Source: Azospirillum thiophilum (GTDB lineage: Bacteria > Pseudomonadota > Alphaproteobacteria > Azospirillales > Azospirillaceae). From it: a DNA stretch of 64,000 nucleotides. The translations under genes were made by a program, and so were the position numbers. Location: positions 434,001-498,000 of the forward strand of contig NZ_CP012406.1 of assembly GCF_001305595.1 (NCBI RefSeq), read 5' to 3'. The notes beneath the pieces were generated by a model, which saw nothing but the letters and a program-made list of their open reading frames with translations, was not told the DNA's origin and made no database searches. Positions 1 through 8,163 of this stretch are shown here, piece after piece. The stretch's first letter is position 1; every line of letters starts with the position of its first letter.

Positions 1-806
1 TAGGCACCGACACCGGCGGATCGGTGCGCATCCCGGCCGCCTGCTGCGGCGTCTTCGGGCTGAAGCCGACCTTCGGCCGGGTCAGCCGCCGGGGCGTGAT
101 GCCGGCCCGCAGCACGCTGGACTGCGTCGGCCCCTTCGCCGCCGACATGGACTCCCTGGTCGCCTGCATGGCCGCCATCGACCCGAGCTTCGGCCCGCTG
201 CCGGCACTCGACGACATTGGCGGCAGCGTCACCATCGGCCTGCTGGAGACGGACGCCGATGCCGGGATCGCGGCAGCGGTGCGAACAGCGGTCGGAGCCG
301 CCGGCCTGCCGGTCGAAGCGGTCACGCTGACCGGCATGCGCGCCGCCTTCGAGGCCGGGCTGTCGGTCATCAATGCCGAGACCTGGGCCGCCTGCGCCGC
401 GCTGGTCGAGACCGGCCTTGTCGGCGAGGACGTCGCCGTCCGGCTGCGCAATGCCGCCCGCACCACGGTGGAGGAGGTGGCGCGGGCCGAGGAGGTGCGC
501 GCCGCCTTCACCGCCGAGGTCGACGCGCTGCTGGAGCGTGTCGCGGTCATCGCCCTGCCGACCATGGCCGGCCCGCCGCCGCTGGTGGCCGAGGCCGGCG
601 ACACCAGCCGGCTGGTCCGCATGACGACGCTGGTCCGCCCCTTCAACCTGTCCGGCCATCCGGCCATCGCCATCCCGCTCGCTCCCATCGACGGCGCGCC
701 GGCCAGCCTGCAGCTGGTCGCCGCCAAGGGAGCGGACGAGCTGCTGTGTGCGGTCGCAACCCTCATCGCTGGCCACATCGCCGACCGATTGCCCAAAACC
801 GGCTAA
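1..806 (+). CDS. iacH: Amidase, probable IacH of the IAA catabolic cluster (5' end outside window)
   Basis: This is the C-terminal part of an amidase-signature hydrolase. The reading frame is open from base 3 and begins inside the family's glycine-rich signature (GTDTGGSVRIPA), so the catalytic Lys and first Ser lie upstream of the window. About 267 residues remain and end in TAA. Amidase-signature enzymes hydrolyse C-N amide bonds through a Ser-cisSer-Lys triad. The name iacH rests on context: it lies 98 bp before iacA and points the same way as the rest of an iac operon. The substrate is not known from sequence. An aryl-amide hydrolase outside the pathway is a fallback reading. Confidence 0.8.
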   Translation, partial: GTDTGGSVRIPAACCGVFGLKPTFGRVSRRGVMPARSTLDCVGPFAADMDSLVACMAAIDPSFGPLPALDDIGGSVTIGLLETDADAGIAAAVRTAVGAAGLPVEAVTLTGMRAAFEAGLSVINAETWAACAALVETGLVGEDVAVRLRNAARTTVEEVARAEEVRAAFTAEVDALLERVAVIALPTMAGPPPLVAEAGDTSRLVRMTTLVRPFNLSGHPAIAIPLAPIDGAPASLQLVAAKGADELLCAVATLIAGHIADRLPKTG

Positions 807-904
807 CCCGCACACCACGCCCTGAAAACCCCGATGCGATGAACGGAGCCGCGCTCCGGCTGCGGACGCGCGCCCTCCCTCCATCGCCTGCCATGGAGAT
901 CCCC

Positions 905-2071
905 ATGTTGGCTGCTCTGCCGGTGCAGACACCTGACGACGGCCGGAGCTTCGACGACGCTCTGCTTGCCGAACTTCTGAGCGAGATCCGCGGCCGGCGT
1001 GCCGAATTCGAACAGCAGCAGTTCCTCTCCCAGGACATCGTCGAACGTTACCGCAAGCTCGGCGTCTACCGCGCCCTGGTCGCCCGGCGCTTCGGCGGCG
1101 ACGAACGCTCGCCCGCCGAGTTCTGCCGGCTGGTGGAGCGCATCGCCGAGGCCGACGGTTCGGCCGGCTGGGTCGCAAGCTTCGGCATCGGCGCGGTCTA
1201 CCTGTCGGCGCTGCCGCTCGACACGCTGCGCACGCTCTATGCCCGCGGCCCCGACCTCGTCTTCGCCGGCGGCATCTTCCCGCCGCAGCCGGCGGCCTTC
1301 GTCGACGGCGGCCTGAAGGTGAAGGGCCGTTGGAGCTGGGCCAGCGGCTGCATGGGCGCCGACATCATCGGCGTCGGCATCGCCCCGAAGAACAGCGACG
1401 GCACCGGAGGCCTGCCGCGCATGGCGGTGATGCCGCGCGCCGCGGTCTCCATCGAACGCAACTGGGACGTCGTCGGCCTGCTCGGCACCGGCAGCCACGA
1501 CCTCGTGGTCGATGACGTGGTGGTGCCGGAGGAGTGGACCTTCGTGCGCGGCGGCAAGTCGGCGCTAGACGAGCCGCTCTACCGCTACCCGACGCTGGCC
1601 TTCGCCGCGCAGGTGCTGTCGGTGGTCTCGCTCGGCATCGCGCGGGCCGCGCTGGACGAGCTGCGCGCGATGGGCTCCCGCGCATCCGTCACCGGCGCGC
1701 CGAAGCTGGGCGAGCGTGTCGCCTCCCAGCTGGAGACCGCGAGGCTGGAGGCCGAGCTGCGCGCCGCCCGCTCCTGGTTCTACGGCGCCATCGAGGAGGT
1801 GTGGCAGTGCCTGCTGGCCGGGGACGAGCCGGCCCCGGATCAGGTCAGCATGCTGCGCCTGTCGGCCACCCACGCCACCCGCACCGCCGCCGACGTGACG
1901 CGCCGGGCGCAGATGCTGACCGGCATGGCCGGCGTCTACGAGCGCTGCCCGATCGCCCGCCATGTCCGCGACGTGCAGATGATCACCCAGCACGCCTTCC
2001 TTGGCGACGTCACCTACCAGAATGCCGGGGCCATGCTGTTCGGCCTGTCCCCCCTGCCCGGCTACCTCTGA
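905..2071 (+). CDS. iacA: Acyl-CoA dehydrogenase-like flavin monooxygenase, indole-3-acetate oxidation
   Basis: A 388-residue protein of the acyl-CoA dehydrogenase fold in its group D flavin monooxygenase form (HpaB/HsaA type). In the IAA pathway, IacA uses reduced flavin and O2 for the first hydroxylation of the indole ring. The N-terminal helical domain (about 15-125), the middle beta domain with a WSWASGC stretch, and the C-terminal helical domain typical of acyl-CoA_dh_2 are all visible. I chose ATG 905 because GGAG lies seven bases upstream; a longer frame back to 746 runs through iacH and has no ribosome site. It is followed 23 bp later by iacB. Its flavin partner is probably iacG at the end of the operon. 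Confidence 0.88.
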   Translation: MLAALPVQTPDDGRSFDDALLAELLSEIRGRRAEFEQQQFLSQDIVERYRKLGVYRALVARRFGGDERSPAEFCRLVERIAEADGSAGWVASFGIGAVYLSALPLDTLRTLYARGPDLVFAGGIFPPQPAAFVDGGLKVKGRWSWASGCMGADIIGVGIAPKNSDGTGGLPRMAVMPRAAVSIERNWDVVGLLGTGSHDLVVDDVVVPEEWTFVRGGKSALDEPLYRYPTLAFAAQVLSVVSLGIARAALDELRAMGSRASVTGAPKLGERVASQLETARLEAELRAARSWFYGAIEEVWQCLLAGDEPAPDQVSMLRLSATHATRTAADVTRRAQMLTGMAGVYERCPIARHVRDVQMITQHAFLGDVTYQNAGAMLFGLSPLPGYL

Positions 2072-2094
2072 CCCCAAATCCCCGGAGACCTTCC

Positions 2095-2454
2095 ATGAGC
2101 GACAAGAAGCCCCTGCGCGTCCTGTTCTGCATCGGCGTCAACCAGAACTTCTTCGACGCGACGGCGGACGAGGCCAAGCAGGTGTGGGGCGCCTTCTCCG
2201 CCATGATGCGCGGCATCGGCGAGCTGCCGGGCGTGACGGTGCTGGGCAACATGGACGACGACCAGATCATGGTCGGCCCGTCGGCCAACTGGCCCTGGAC
2301 CACCTATGTGCTGGCCGACGTGCCGGACATCGAGACGGTCACCGCCGCCTGCAACCTGTTCCGCGTCACGCCGGTCGGCGACGGCACCTTCAAGCTGTGG
2401 AAATATTGCCGCGTCGAGGCCCGCGTCGGCCGCGAGCTGGTGATCCCGCAATGA
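2095..2454 (+). CDS. iacB: IacB small protein of IAA degradation
   Basis: A 119-residue soluble protein with no signal peptide or membrane segment. It starts MSDKKPLRVLFCIGVNQNFF and contains a short Trp/Pro-rich centre (NWPWTTY). Position and size match IacB, which follows iacA in known iac clusters and whose biochemical role is unsettled. I see no catalytic motif. Its stop overlaps the iacI start (ATGA at 2451-2454), so the two are probably translationally coupled. The call depends mainly on synteny. Confidence 0.78.
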   Translation: MSDKKPLRVLFCIGVNQNFFDATADEAKQVWGAFSAMMRGIGELPGVTVLGNMDDDQIMVGPSANWPWTTYVLADVPDIETVTAACNLFRVTPVGDGTFKLWKYCRVEARVGRELVIPQ

Positions 2455-2987
2455 CACTGCCCCTCCCCGCCGATTTGGCCGTGCGCCTCGCGCGGTTCGA
2501 GGCGGAGGCCGCGGTCCGCGCCTGCATGGTCCGCTACATGGCGCTGTGCGACGCGCTGGGCCCGGCCACGCCGCTGGACGAGCTCGCCGGCCTGTTCACC
2601 GTCGACGCGGTGTGGGAGGGCATCGGCGAGAAATACGCCAAGACCTTCGGCCGGATCGCCGGCCGCGCGGCCCTGCGGGAGATGTTCGCCGGATACATGG
2701 TCGAACCCTCCCACTTCGCGCTGAACGTCCATTTCCTGACCTCCGAACTGATCCGGACCACAGGCCCGGAAACGGCCGAGGGCACATGGATCATGCTGCA
2801 GACCTCGACCTTCGCCAGCGGCGCCTCGCACCTGAACGCCGCCCGGCTGACGGTGGATTTCCGCCTGGAGGATGGCGCGTGGCGCATGAGCCATTTCCGC
2901 ACCGAAAACCTGTTCAGCCGCCCGGTCGACGGCTGGAACCGCCCCGATCCGGTCCCGGTCCCGGCCCCGATCCCGGCCCCAGAGTGA
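2451..2987 (+). CDS. iacI: SnoaL/NTF2-like protein IacI
   Basis: A 178-residue protein with the alpha+beta-barrel pattern of the SnoaL_4/NTF2-like family: an N-terminal helix (AAVRACMVRYMALCDAL), then LFTVDAVWEG, and a C-terminal beta pattern (GAWRMSHFRTENLF). These are also features of small non-catalytic subunits of ring hydroxylases. In iac clusters IacI is an accessory protein of uncertain function. It overlaps iacB by four bases and ends 41 bp before iacC. The C-terminus is Pro-rich (alternating Pro-Val/Ala), which looks like a lineage-specific tail. Confidence 0.78.
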   Translation: MTLPLPADLAVRLARFEAEAAVRACMVRYMALCDALGPATPLDELAGLFTVDAVWEGIGEKYAKTFGRIAGRAALREMFAGYMVEPSHFALNVHFLTSELIRTTGPETAEGTWIMLQTSTFASGASHLNAARLTVDFRLEDGAWRMSHFRTENLFSRPVDGWNRPDPVPVPAPIPAPE

Positions 2988-3028
2988 TCCCCCTTCCTCT
3001 CCGCCCCCAAGACGGAAAGTCCCAAGCC

Positions 3029-4318
3029 ATGGCCATCGACGTCAAAGCCCCGCCCGCGTCCCCTTCGGCAACCTCCCGCGACCTCGCCGATCTGGTGCGC
3101 GCCGACCGCGCCCACACCTCGCTCTACACCGACCCGGCGATCTTCGAGCAGGAGATGGACCGCATCTTCGCCAACTGCTGGGTCTGGGTCGCCCATGTCA
3201 GCGAGGTGAAAGAGGCCGGCGACTACAAGTCCACCTATGTCGGCCGCCAGCCGGTTGTGGTGGTGCGCGACCGCAAGCAGAAGATCCATGTCCTGCTGAA
3301 CCGCTGCCGCCACCGCGCCGCCACGGTCTGCGAGGAGAAGAAGGGCAAGACCAACAGCTTCGTCTGCCCCTACCATGGCTGGAGCTACGGCCTGGACGGC
3401 AGTTTGCGCGGCGTGCCGCACCCGGAAAGCTACGGCCAGTGCCTGGACAAGGGCGAGTATCCGCTGAAGAGCCTGCGGGTCGAGGAATATGCCGGCATGG
3501 TCTTCGCCACCTTCCGCGAGGACATCGAGCCGCTGGCCGACTGGCTCGGCCCGGCGAAGAAGTGGATGGACCTGTTCATGAGGCAGGGCGGCGGCTATCC
3601 GATCAAGGTGGCGGGCGAGCACCGCTTCCGCTTCCCCGGCAACTGGAAGATCCAGCTGGAGAACACCACCGACGGCTATCATTTCCCGGTCGTCCACAAA
3701 TCCTTCCTGTCCTCGGTCGACGAGCAGACCGAACGCATGCTGGACTTCGTCAACGGTCCCGGCTTCGTCGAGGATCTCGGCAACGGCCACAGCGTCATGG
3801 TGATGATCCCCGAACTGGTGGATCTGGAAGACAACCTCGACGCCCCCGTCCCCGCCCGCTTCGCGGAACTGGCCGAGGAGCTGCGCAAGGAGGGGCATGA
3901 CGAGGCCAAGGTGCGCCGCATCGTCCGCGCCGTCGGTGGCTCGGGCTTCAACCTGAACCTGTTCCCCAACATCGCCTGCTCGATGGCCTTCTTCCGCGTG
4001 CTGCGCCCGGTGTCGGTGAACGAGACCGAGATCCACCACGCCGTCATCACCATGGACGGCGGCCCCGCCGCCGCCAACCGCGCGCGGCTGAGGCTGCACG
4101 AGCATTTCCAGGGTCCGATGGGCTTCGGCACGCCCGACGATTCCGAAGCGTGGGAGCGCGTGCAGAAGGGCGCCCAGGCCGGCACCGACCTGTGGATCCT
4201 GCTGAACCGCGGCCTGCCCGGCGAGCGCATCACCGAGGACGGCCGCGCCGGCGACGTCAGCGCCGAGACCGGCATGCGTGCCGCCTACCAGCAGTGGAAA
4301 AAGCTGATGACGGCGTGA
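3029..4318 (+). CDS. iacC: Rieske aromatic-ring dioxygenase large subunit IacC
   Basis: A 429-residue alpha subunit of a Rieske non-haem iron oxygenase. The [2Fe-2S] ligands are Cys93, His95, Cys113 and His116 (CRH...CPYH). The mononuclear iron site shows the DGYHFPVVH motif (Asp215, His218, His223). In the IAA pathway IacC acts on the oxidised oxindole intermediate on the way to catechol, with electrons supplied by IacF. ATG 3029 was chosen because an upstream frame runs through iacI; the next gene in the pathway, iacD, follows after a GC-rich repeat. Length is normal for the family. Confidence 0.9.
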   Translation: MAIDVKAPPASPSATSRDLADLVRADRAHTSLYTDPAIFEQEMDRIFANCWVWVAHVSEVKEAGDYKSTYVGRQPVVVVRDRKQKIHVLLNRCRHRAATVCEEKKGKTNSFVCPYHGWSYGLDGSLRGVPHPESYGQCLDKGEYPLKSLRVEEYAGMVFATFREDIEPLADWLGPAKKWMDLFMRQGGGYPIKVAGEHRFRFPGNWKIQLENTTDGYHFPVVHKSFLSSVDEQTERMLDFVNGPGFVEDLGNGHSVMVMIPELVDLEDNLDAPVPARFAELAEELRKEGHDEAKVRRIVRAVGGSGFNLNLFPNIACSMAFFRVLRPVSVNETEIHHAVITMDGGPAAANRARLRLHEHFQGPMGFGTPDDSEAWERVQKGAQAGTDLWILLNRGLPGERITEDGRAGDVSAETGMRAAYQQWKKLMTA

Positions 4319-4339
4319 GGGGGTGCCCGGGGTGAACCC

Positions 4340-4446
4340 CCCACCCTAACCCTCCCCCGCTGGGCGGGGGAGGGAACTCCGACGCTCTTCCGCAACAGCA
4401 CTTGCCCCCTCCCCCGCCCAGCGGGGGAGGGTCGGGGTGGGGGCAA
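4340..4446. repeat. Paired inverted GC-rich hairpins (BIME-like) between iacC and iacD
   Basis: Two hairpins each have an 11-bp stem CCCTCCCCCGC/GCGGGGGAGGG with a 3-nt loop, at 4350-4374 and 4407-4431. They are inverted relative to each other, and flanking CCACCCTAA and TCGGGGTGGG arms extend the symmetry. This is the architecture of a bacterial interspersed mosaic element. It lies inside the iac operon between the two oxygenase subunit genes, where it could affect mRNA stability or termination. A related copy is at 33469-33573. Confidence 0.85.
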
Positions 4447-4484
4447 AACGCCGCCCCACCCTGCCTCCCCCGGAGACACACCCC

Positions 4485-4961
4485 ATGAACACCCAACTCC
4501 TCACCGAGGTCAGCGCCTTCCTGTGGCAGGAGGCCGACATGCTCGACCACTGCGAGTATCAGGACTGGCTGGCGCAATGGACCGAAGACGGCGTCTACAT
4601 CGTGCCGATCGATCCGGTGGCGACGGACCTCGCCGACCGGCTCAACTACGCCTATGACGATGCCGGCATGCGCGCCAAGCGCGTCGCCCGCCTGACCAGC
4701 GGCGAGTCCGTCTCGACCCAGCCGGCATCGCGCACCGTGCGCTCGCTGTCGCGCTTCCGCATCCTGGCCGACGACGGCGCCACCGTCACCGTGCGCGCCG
4801 CCCAGCATCTGCGCGAGTTCCGCAAGGAGACGCTGCGCGACTACACCGCCGACGTCACCTACGAGCTCACCCGCACCGAAGACGGCTTCCGGCTGAAGGG
4901 CAAGATCGTCCGGCTGGTGAACTCCACCGATGCGCTGCACAGCATCGGCTACATCCTCTGA
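4485..4961 (+). CDS. iacD: Ring-hydroxylating dioxygenase small subunit IacD
   Basis: A 158-residue beta subunit of a Rieske dioxygenase with an NTF2-like fold. Family features include FLWQEADMLDHCEYQDWLAQW near the start and the C-terminal beta strands around KGKIVRLVNSTDAL. The subunit is structural and pairs with IacC in an alpha3beta3-type oligomer. ATG 4485 is preceded by CGGAGA; an in-frame start at 4437 lies inside the GC-rich repeat and is unlikely. The gene ends 15 bp before iacE. Confidence 0.87.
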   Translation: MNTQLLTEVSAFLWQEADMLDHCEYQDWLAQWTEDGVYIVPIDPVATDLADRLNYAYDDAGMRAKRVARLTSGESVSTQPASRTVRSLSRFRILADDGATVTVRAAQHLREFRKETLRDYTADVTYELTRTEDGFRLKGKIVRLVNSTDALHSIGYIL

Positions 4962-4976
4962 CAGGGAGGCCATGGG

Positions 4977-5717
4977 ATGGCACAGGTCGCACTCGTCACC
5001 GGCGCCGCCCAGGGGCTGGGCCGCGTCATCGCCGAACAGTTCCTGGCTGCCGGCTACCGCGTCGCGCTGACCGACGTCGCCGAAACGGCGGTGCGCGAGG
5101 CGGCGGCGGCGCTCGACCCGTCGGGCGAGGCCGTCCTGCCGCTGACGCTCGACGTCACCCGCAAGGACGATTTCGCCACGGCGCTCGACGCCGTGCTGGC
5201 GCGCTGGGGTGCGCTGCATGTCGCGGTCAACAATGCGGCGATGACGCCGATGACCCCGGTCATGCAGATCACGCCCGACGAGTTCGACGCGGTGCTGACC
5301 GTCAACCTGCGCGGCACCTTCCTCGGCTGCCAAATCTTCGGCGCGCATCTGGCGAAGGCCGGCTACGGCCGGATCGTCAACATCGCCTCGCTGGCCGGGC
5401 AGAATGGCGGCACGGCGTCGGGCGCTCACTACGCCTCCTCCAAGGCCGGCATCCTGACGCTGACCAAGATCTTCGCCCGCGAGCTGGCGGCGTCCAACGT
5501 CACCGTCAACGCCATCGCCCCCGGCCCGATGGAGCTTCCCTCCGTCCGCGCCTCCGTCCCGCCCGAGCGGCTGGAGACGCTGATCGGGATGATCCCGGTC
5601 AAGCGGCTCGGCAACCCGGCCTTCGTGGCGCGGATGGCGGTGGAGCTGGCCTCACCGGACGCCGATTTCACCACCGGCGCCGCCTGGGACATCAACGGCG
5701 GCATCTTCATGCGCTGA
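4977..5717 (+). CDS. iacE: Short-chain dehydrogenase/reductase IacE
   Basis: A 246-residue classical SDR. The cofactor loop TGAAQGLG is at residues 8-15, NNA at 85-87, and the catalytic Ser138-Tyr152-Lys156 set is complete (YASSK). Asp33 after the second beta strand favours NAD over NADP. In the IAA pathway IacE is reported to reduce an oxidised oxindole-acetate intermediate. The gene sits tightly between iacD and iacF (15 and 17 bp gaps), which supports operonic expression. Confidence 0.87.
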   Translation: MAQVALVTGAAQGLGRVIAEQFLAAGYRVALTDVAETAVREAAAALDPSGEAVLPLTLDVTRKDDFATALDAVLARWGALHVAVNNAAMTPMTPVMQITPDEFDAVLTVNLRGTFLGCQIFGAHLAKAGYGRIVNIASLAGQNGGTASGAHYASSKAGILTLTKIFARELAASNVTVNAIAPGPMELPSVRASVPPERLETLIGMIPVKRLGNPAFVARMAVELASPDADFTTGAAWDINGGIFMR

Positions 5718-5734
5718 GTTTAAGGACGATCGCA

Positions 5735-6694
5735 ATGACGCAAGAGACGCTGACGCTGGTGGTCGCCCGCCGGCGGGTCGAAGGCAACGGGGTGCTGTTG
5801 CTCGACCTCGTCGACCGCGCCGGCAAGCCGCTGCCGCCCTTCGAGGCCGGGGCGCATGTCGACCTCCATCTGGCGCCGGGGCTGGTCCGGCAATATTCGC
5901 TGTGCGGCGATCCGGCCGACCGCGGGCGCTACCGGCTCGGCATCCTGCGCGATCCGGGATCGCGCGGCGGCTCCGTCGCCGCCCATGACGGCCTGGACGA
6001 AGGCACGGAGGTCGCGGTCGGGCTGCCGCGCAACCTGTTCCCGCTCGCCGACAGTGCCGCCCATTCGCTGCTGGTCGGCGGCGGCATCGGCATCACGCCG
6101 ATGATCGCCATGGCCCATGCGCTGGCCGCGGCCGGCCGCAGCTTCGAGCTGCATTACTGCGGCCGCAGCCGCGAGGCCTGCGCCTTCCTGGACGAACTGG
6201 CCGGGGCGCCATTCCGCGACCGCGTCGCCCTGCATCTGGACGACGGACCGGCCGGCCAGCGCCTCGACCTTCCCACCCTGCTGGGCGGCAGCCCGGCCGG
6301 CACGCACCTCTATGTCTGCGGCCCGACCGGCTTCATGGAGTGGGTGATCGGCGAGGCGACGCGCCTCGGCCTGCCCGACGACCGCATCCACCGCGAATAT
6401 TTCCAGGCGGAGACCGCGACCGGCGGCGACGCCTTCGAGGTGGTGGCGAACCGCAGCGGCAAGCGCGTGCGGGTGGAGGGGGACGAGACCATCGTCCAGG
6501 CGCTCGGCCGGATCGGCATCAAGGTGCAGATGTCCTGCGAACAGGGCGTCTGCGGCACCTGCCTGTGCACGGTGCTGGAGGGCACGCCCGACCACCGGGA
6601 CGTCTTCCTGACCGACGAGGAGAAGGCCGACAACGACCAGATCCTGCTCTGCTGCTCGCGCGCCAGGACCGGCACGCTCGTTCTGGATATTTGA
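5735..6694 (+). CDS. iacF: Phthalate-dioxygenase-reductase type oxidoreductase IacF
   Basis: A 319-residue electron transfer protein. It has an N-terminal flavin-binding barrel (RQYSL near residue 54), an NAD-binding domain (GGGIGITPM; CGPTGFM) and a C-terminal plant-type [2Fe-2S] domain with Cys268, Cys273, Cys276 and Cys306. It would pass electrons from NAD(P)H to the IacC Rieske centre. It is separated from iacE by 17 bp and from iacG by 11 bp. All family cofactor motifs are intact. Confidence 0.88.
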   Translation: MTQETLTLVVARRRVEGNGVLLLDLVDRAGKPLPPFEAGAHVDLHLAPGLVRQYSLCGDPADRGRYRLGILRDPGSRGGSVAAHDGLDEGTEVAVGLPRNLFPLADSAAHSLLVGGGIGITPMIAMAHALAAAGRSFELHYCGRSREACAFLDELAGAPFRDRVALHLDDGPAGQRLDLPTLLGGSPAGTHLYVCGPTGFMEWVIGEATRLGLPDDRIHREYFQAETATGGDAFEVVANRSGKRVRVEGDETIVQALGRIGIKVQMSCEQGVCGTCLCTVLEGTPDHRDVFLTDEEKADNDQILLCCSRARTGTLVLDI

Positions 6695-6705
6695 GGACAA
6701 TCGCC

Positions 6706-7212
6706 ATGGTCGAGGTTTCCCGCTTCCGCAACGGCATGTCGCTGCTGACCGGCGCCGTCAACATCGTCACCACCGACGGCCCCGGCGGCCCGGCCGGCTT
6801 CACCGCCACCGCGGTGTGCAGCGTGACCGACCAGCCGCCGACCCTGCTGGTCTGCCTGAACCAGTCCTCCTTCGTGCACCGGGCCTTCGCCACCAACGGC
6901 GTGCTGTGCGTCAACCCGCTGTGCGGCGAGCAGCAGGCGCTGTCGGAGGTCTTCTCCAACCGCGCCCTGTCGGCCGACGAGCGGTTCGCCGCCGCCGACT
7001 GGACGGCGCTGGCGACCGGCAGCCCGGCGCTGGCCGGCGCGCTGGTCAATTTCGACTGCCGCATCGTCGACACCCACGCGGTCGGCACGCACAGCGTCTT
7101 CTACTGCGAGGTCGTCGACATCCGCCAGCGCGAGGCCGGCGGCACTCTCGGCCTCGTCTACTTCAACCGGGCCTATCACCGGCTGGGCGACGCCGCGCCC
7201 GCGCTGTCCTGA
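6706..7212 (+). CDS. iacG: Flavin reductase IacG
   Basis: A 168-residue HpaC/NtaB-type NAD(P)H:flavin oxidoreductase. The FMN-binding pattern is visible (GFTATAVCSVT then PPTLLVCLNQSS), and the C-terminal H-rich strand ends in YFNRAYHRLG. It would supply reduced flavin to the IacA monooxygenase. The start follows AGGACAATCGCC, a reasonable ribosome site. It is the last recognised iac gene here. Confidence 0.86.
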   Translation: MVEVSRFRNGMSLLTGAVNIVTTDGPGGPAGFTATAVCSVTDQPPTLLVCLNQSSFVHRAFATNGVLCVNPLCGEQQALSEVFSNRALSADERFAAADWTALATGSPALAGALVNFDCRIVDTHAVGTHSVFYCEVVDIRQREAGGTLGLVYFNRAYHRLGDAAPALS

Positions 7213-7245
7213 TCCAATTCACCACAGTCCGGGGACCGACCGAGC

Positions 7246-7815
7246 ATGGACGCCATCCGCATCGTCAAGGACGAGCATTTCGCCATCGCCGCGGTGCTGC
7301 ACGCCCTGCGCCACCAGATCCGCGCCATCCGCGGCGGGGCGTCCCCGGACTTCCCGCTGCTGCACGCCATCCTCGACTACATCGTCTCCTATCCCGACCA
7401 TTGGCACCACCCGAAGGAGGACCGCTTCCTGTTCGCCGCCGTCCGCCGCCGGGCGCCGGAGGCCGAGGCGCTGATCGCCCGGCTGGAACGCGAGCACGCG
7501 CTGGGATACCCGATGATCGAGATGCTGAAACGTCAGCTCGTCTGCTACGAGGCCGGCGACGAGGGCGCGGCTGAGGATTTCTTCGCCACCGCCGAACGCT
7601 ACGCCACCCTCGAATACGGCCATCTCCAGACCGAGGAGGAGCAGCTGCTGCCGCTGGCCGAACGGGTGCTGACCGCCGACGATTGGCGGGAGATCGACGC
7701 CGCCTTCCGGGAGAACGACAACCCGCTGTTCGGCATCAAGCCGAAGGAGGAGGCCGAGCGGCTCTACCAGCGCATCCTGGAGCTGGCGCCGCCACCCATC
7801 GGCTACGGGCGGTAA
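7246..7815 (+). CDS. Hemerythrin-like HHE domain protein next to the iac operon
   Basis: A 189-residue cytoplasmic protein with a four-helix hemerythrin HHE domain. Candidate di-iron ligands are His11, His55, Glu58, His84, His126 and Glu130 (DEH; HHPKED; HLQTEEE). Such domains bind O2 or NO, or guard iron. The gene lies 33 bp after iacG on the same strand with GGGGACCGACCGAGC upstream, so co-transcription is plausible. It is not a standard iac gene. A role in delivering or sensing O2 for the two oxygenases is only an inference. Confidence 0.75.
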   Translation: MDAIRIVKDEHFAIAAVLHALRHQIRAIRGGASPDFPLLHAILDYIVSYPDHWHHPKEDRFLFAAVRRRAPEAEALIARLEREHALGYPMIEMLKRQLVCYEAGDEGAAEDFFATAERYATLEYGHLQTEEEQLLPLAERVLTADDWREIDAAFRENDNPLFGIKPKEEAERLYQRILELAPPPIGYGR

Positions 7816-7852
7816 ACGGGCGATCCGGCGAGTCCTTTTGTGGGTTTGGACA

Positions 7853-7868
7853 TGTGGGACATCCCACA
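7853..7868. repeat. Copy 1 of palindrome TGTGGGACRTCCCACA
   Basis: TGTGGGACATCCCACA is a palindrome with one central mismatch. It matches the perfect palindromes at 39257-39272 and within 42403-42440. Here it lies downstream of the hemerythrin-like gene, which suggests an RNA hairpin or a protein site not tied to one promoter. Confidence 0.7.
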
Positions 7869-7990
7869 AGGCCACCCGCTGCCGGCCCCCCGGTCGGGAT
7901 TTTCCATCCCATGCTTACCTGTCTCCCACCGCTGTGATAGCAAGAAACAGCCGGCACGGGCGTCGGGCGATCCGGCATCCGGTCCGGTGG

Positions 7991-8044
7991 ATGGAACAGT
8001 GAACAGGTCCGGATTCCTGTTTCATAGCGTTTCAAACGTTCCAT
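7991..8044 (-). repeat. Dispersed ~55-bp TGAAAC hairpin repeat, copy 1
   Basis: Read on the minus strand it begins ATGGAACGTTTGAAAC, then ATGAAACAGG, and ends CACTGTTCCAT. Outer arms ATGGAAC/GTTCCAT and inner arms TGAAACAGG/CCTGTT(T)CA can fold into one imperfect hairpin. It matches copies at 24728-24783 and 37883-37938. It lies between convergent genes. Confidence 0.75.
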
Positions 8045-8163
8045 TCGCCCTCCCCGCGGTCCCGTCCTGCCGCCGGATCCGGGCAAAAAAGAACGCCGGG
8101 TCCACGAGGGACCCGGCGCGCATCGGTCGGTGATCAGCCCCGTCGAGCGGACGGGACCGGCCG

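Larger units (their letters stand above)
7816..8163. other. Convergent intergenic region with two hairpin repeats
   Basis: This 348-bp gap lies between the 3' ends of the hemerythrin gene and the RND pump gene. It contains a near-perfect 16-bp palindrome (7853-7868) and a 54-bp hairpin repeat (7991-8044), listed separately. Near 8086-8113 AAAAAAGAACGCCGGGTCC is followed by GGGACCCGGCGC, a hairpin that could terminate leftward or rightward transcripts. No credible coding sequence was seen. Confidence 0.6.

Noticed and set aside
746..904. Upstream extension of iacA
   Set aside because: The added residues overlap iacH and have no similarity to flavin monooxygenases; ATG 905 has GGAG upstream.
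5720..6700. A 326-codon frame opposite iacF
   Set aside because: It is a complement shadow of iacF, whose flavin, NAD and iron-sulphur motifs are intact; the shadow shows none.
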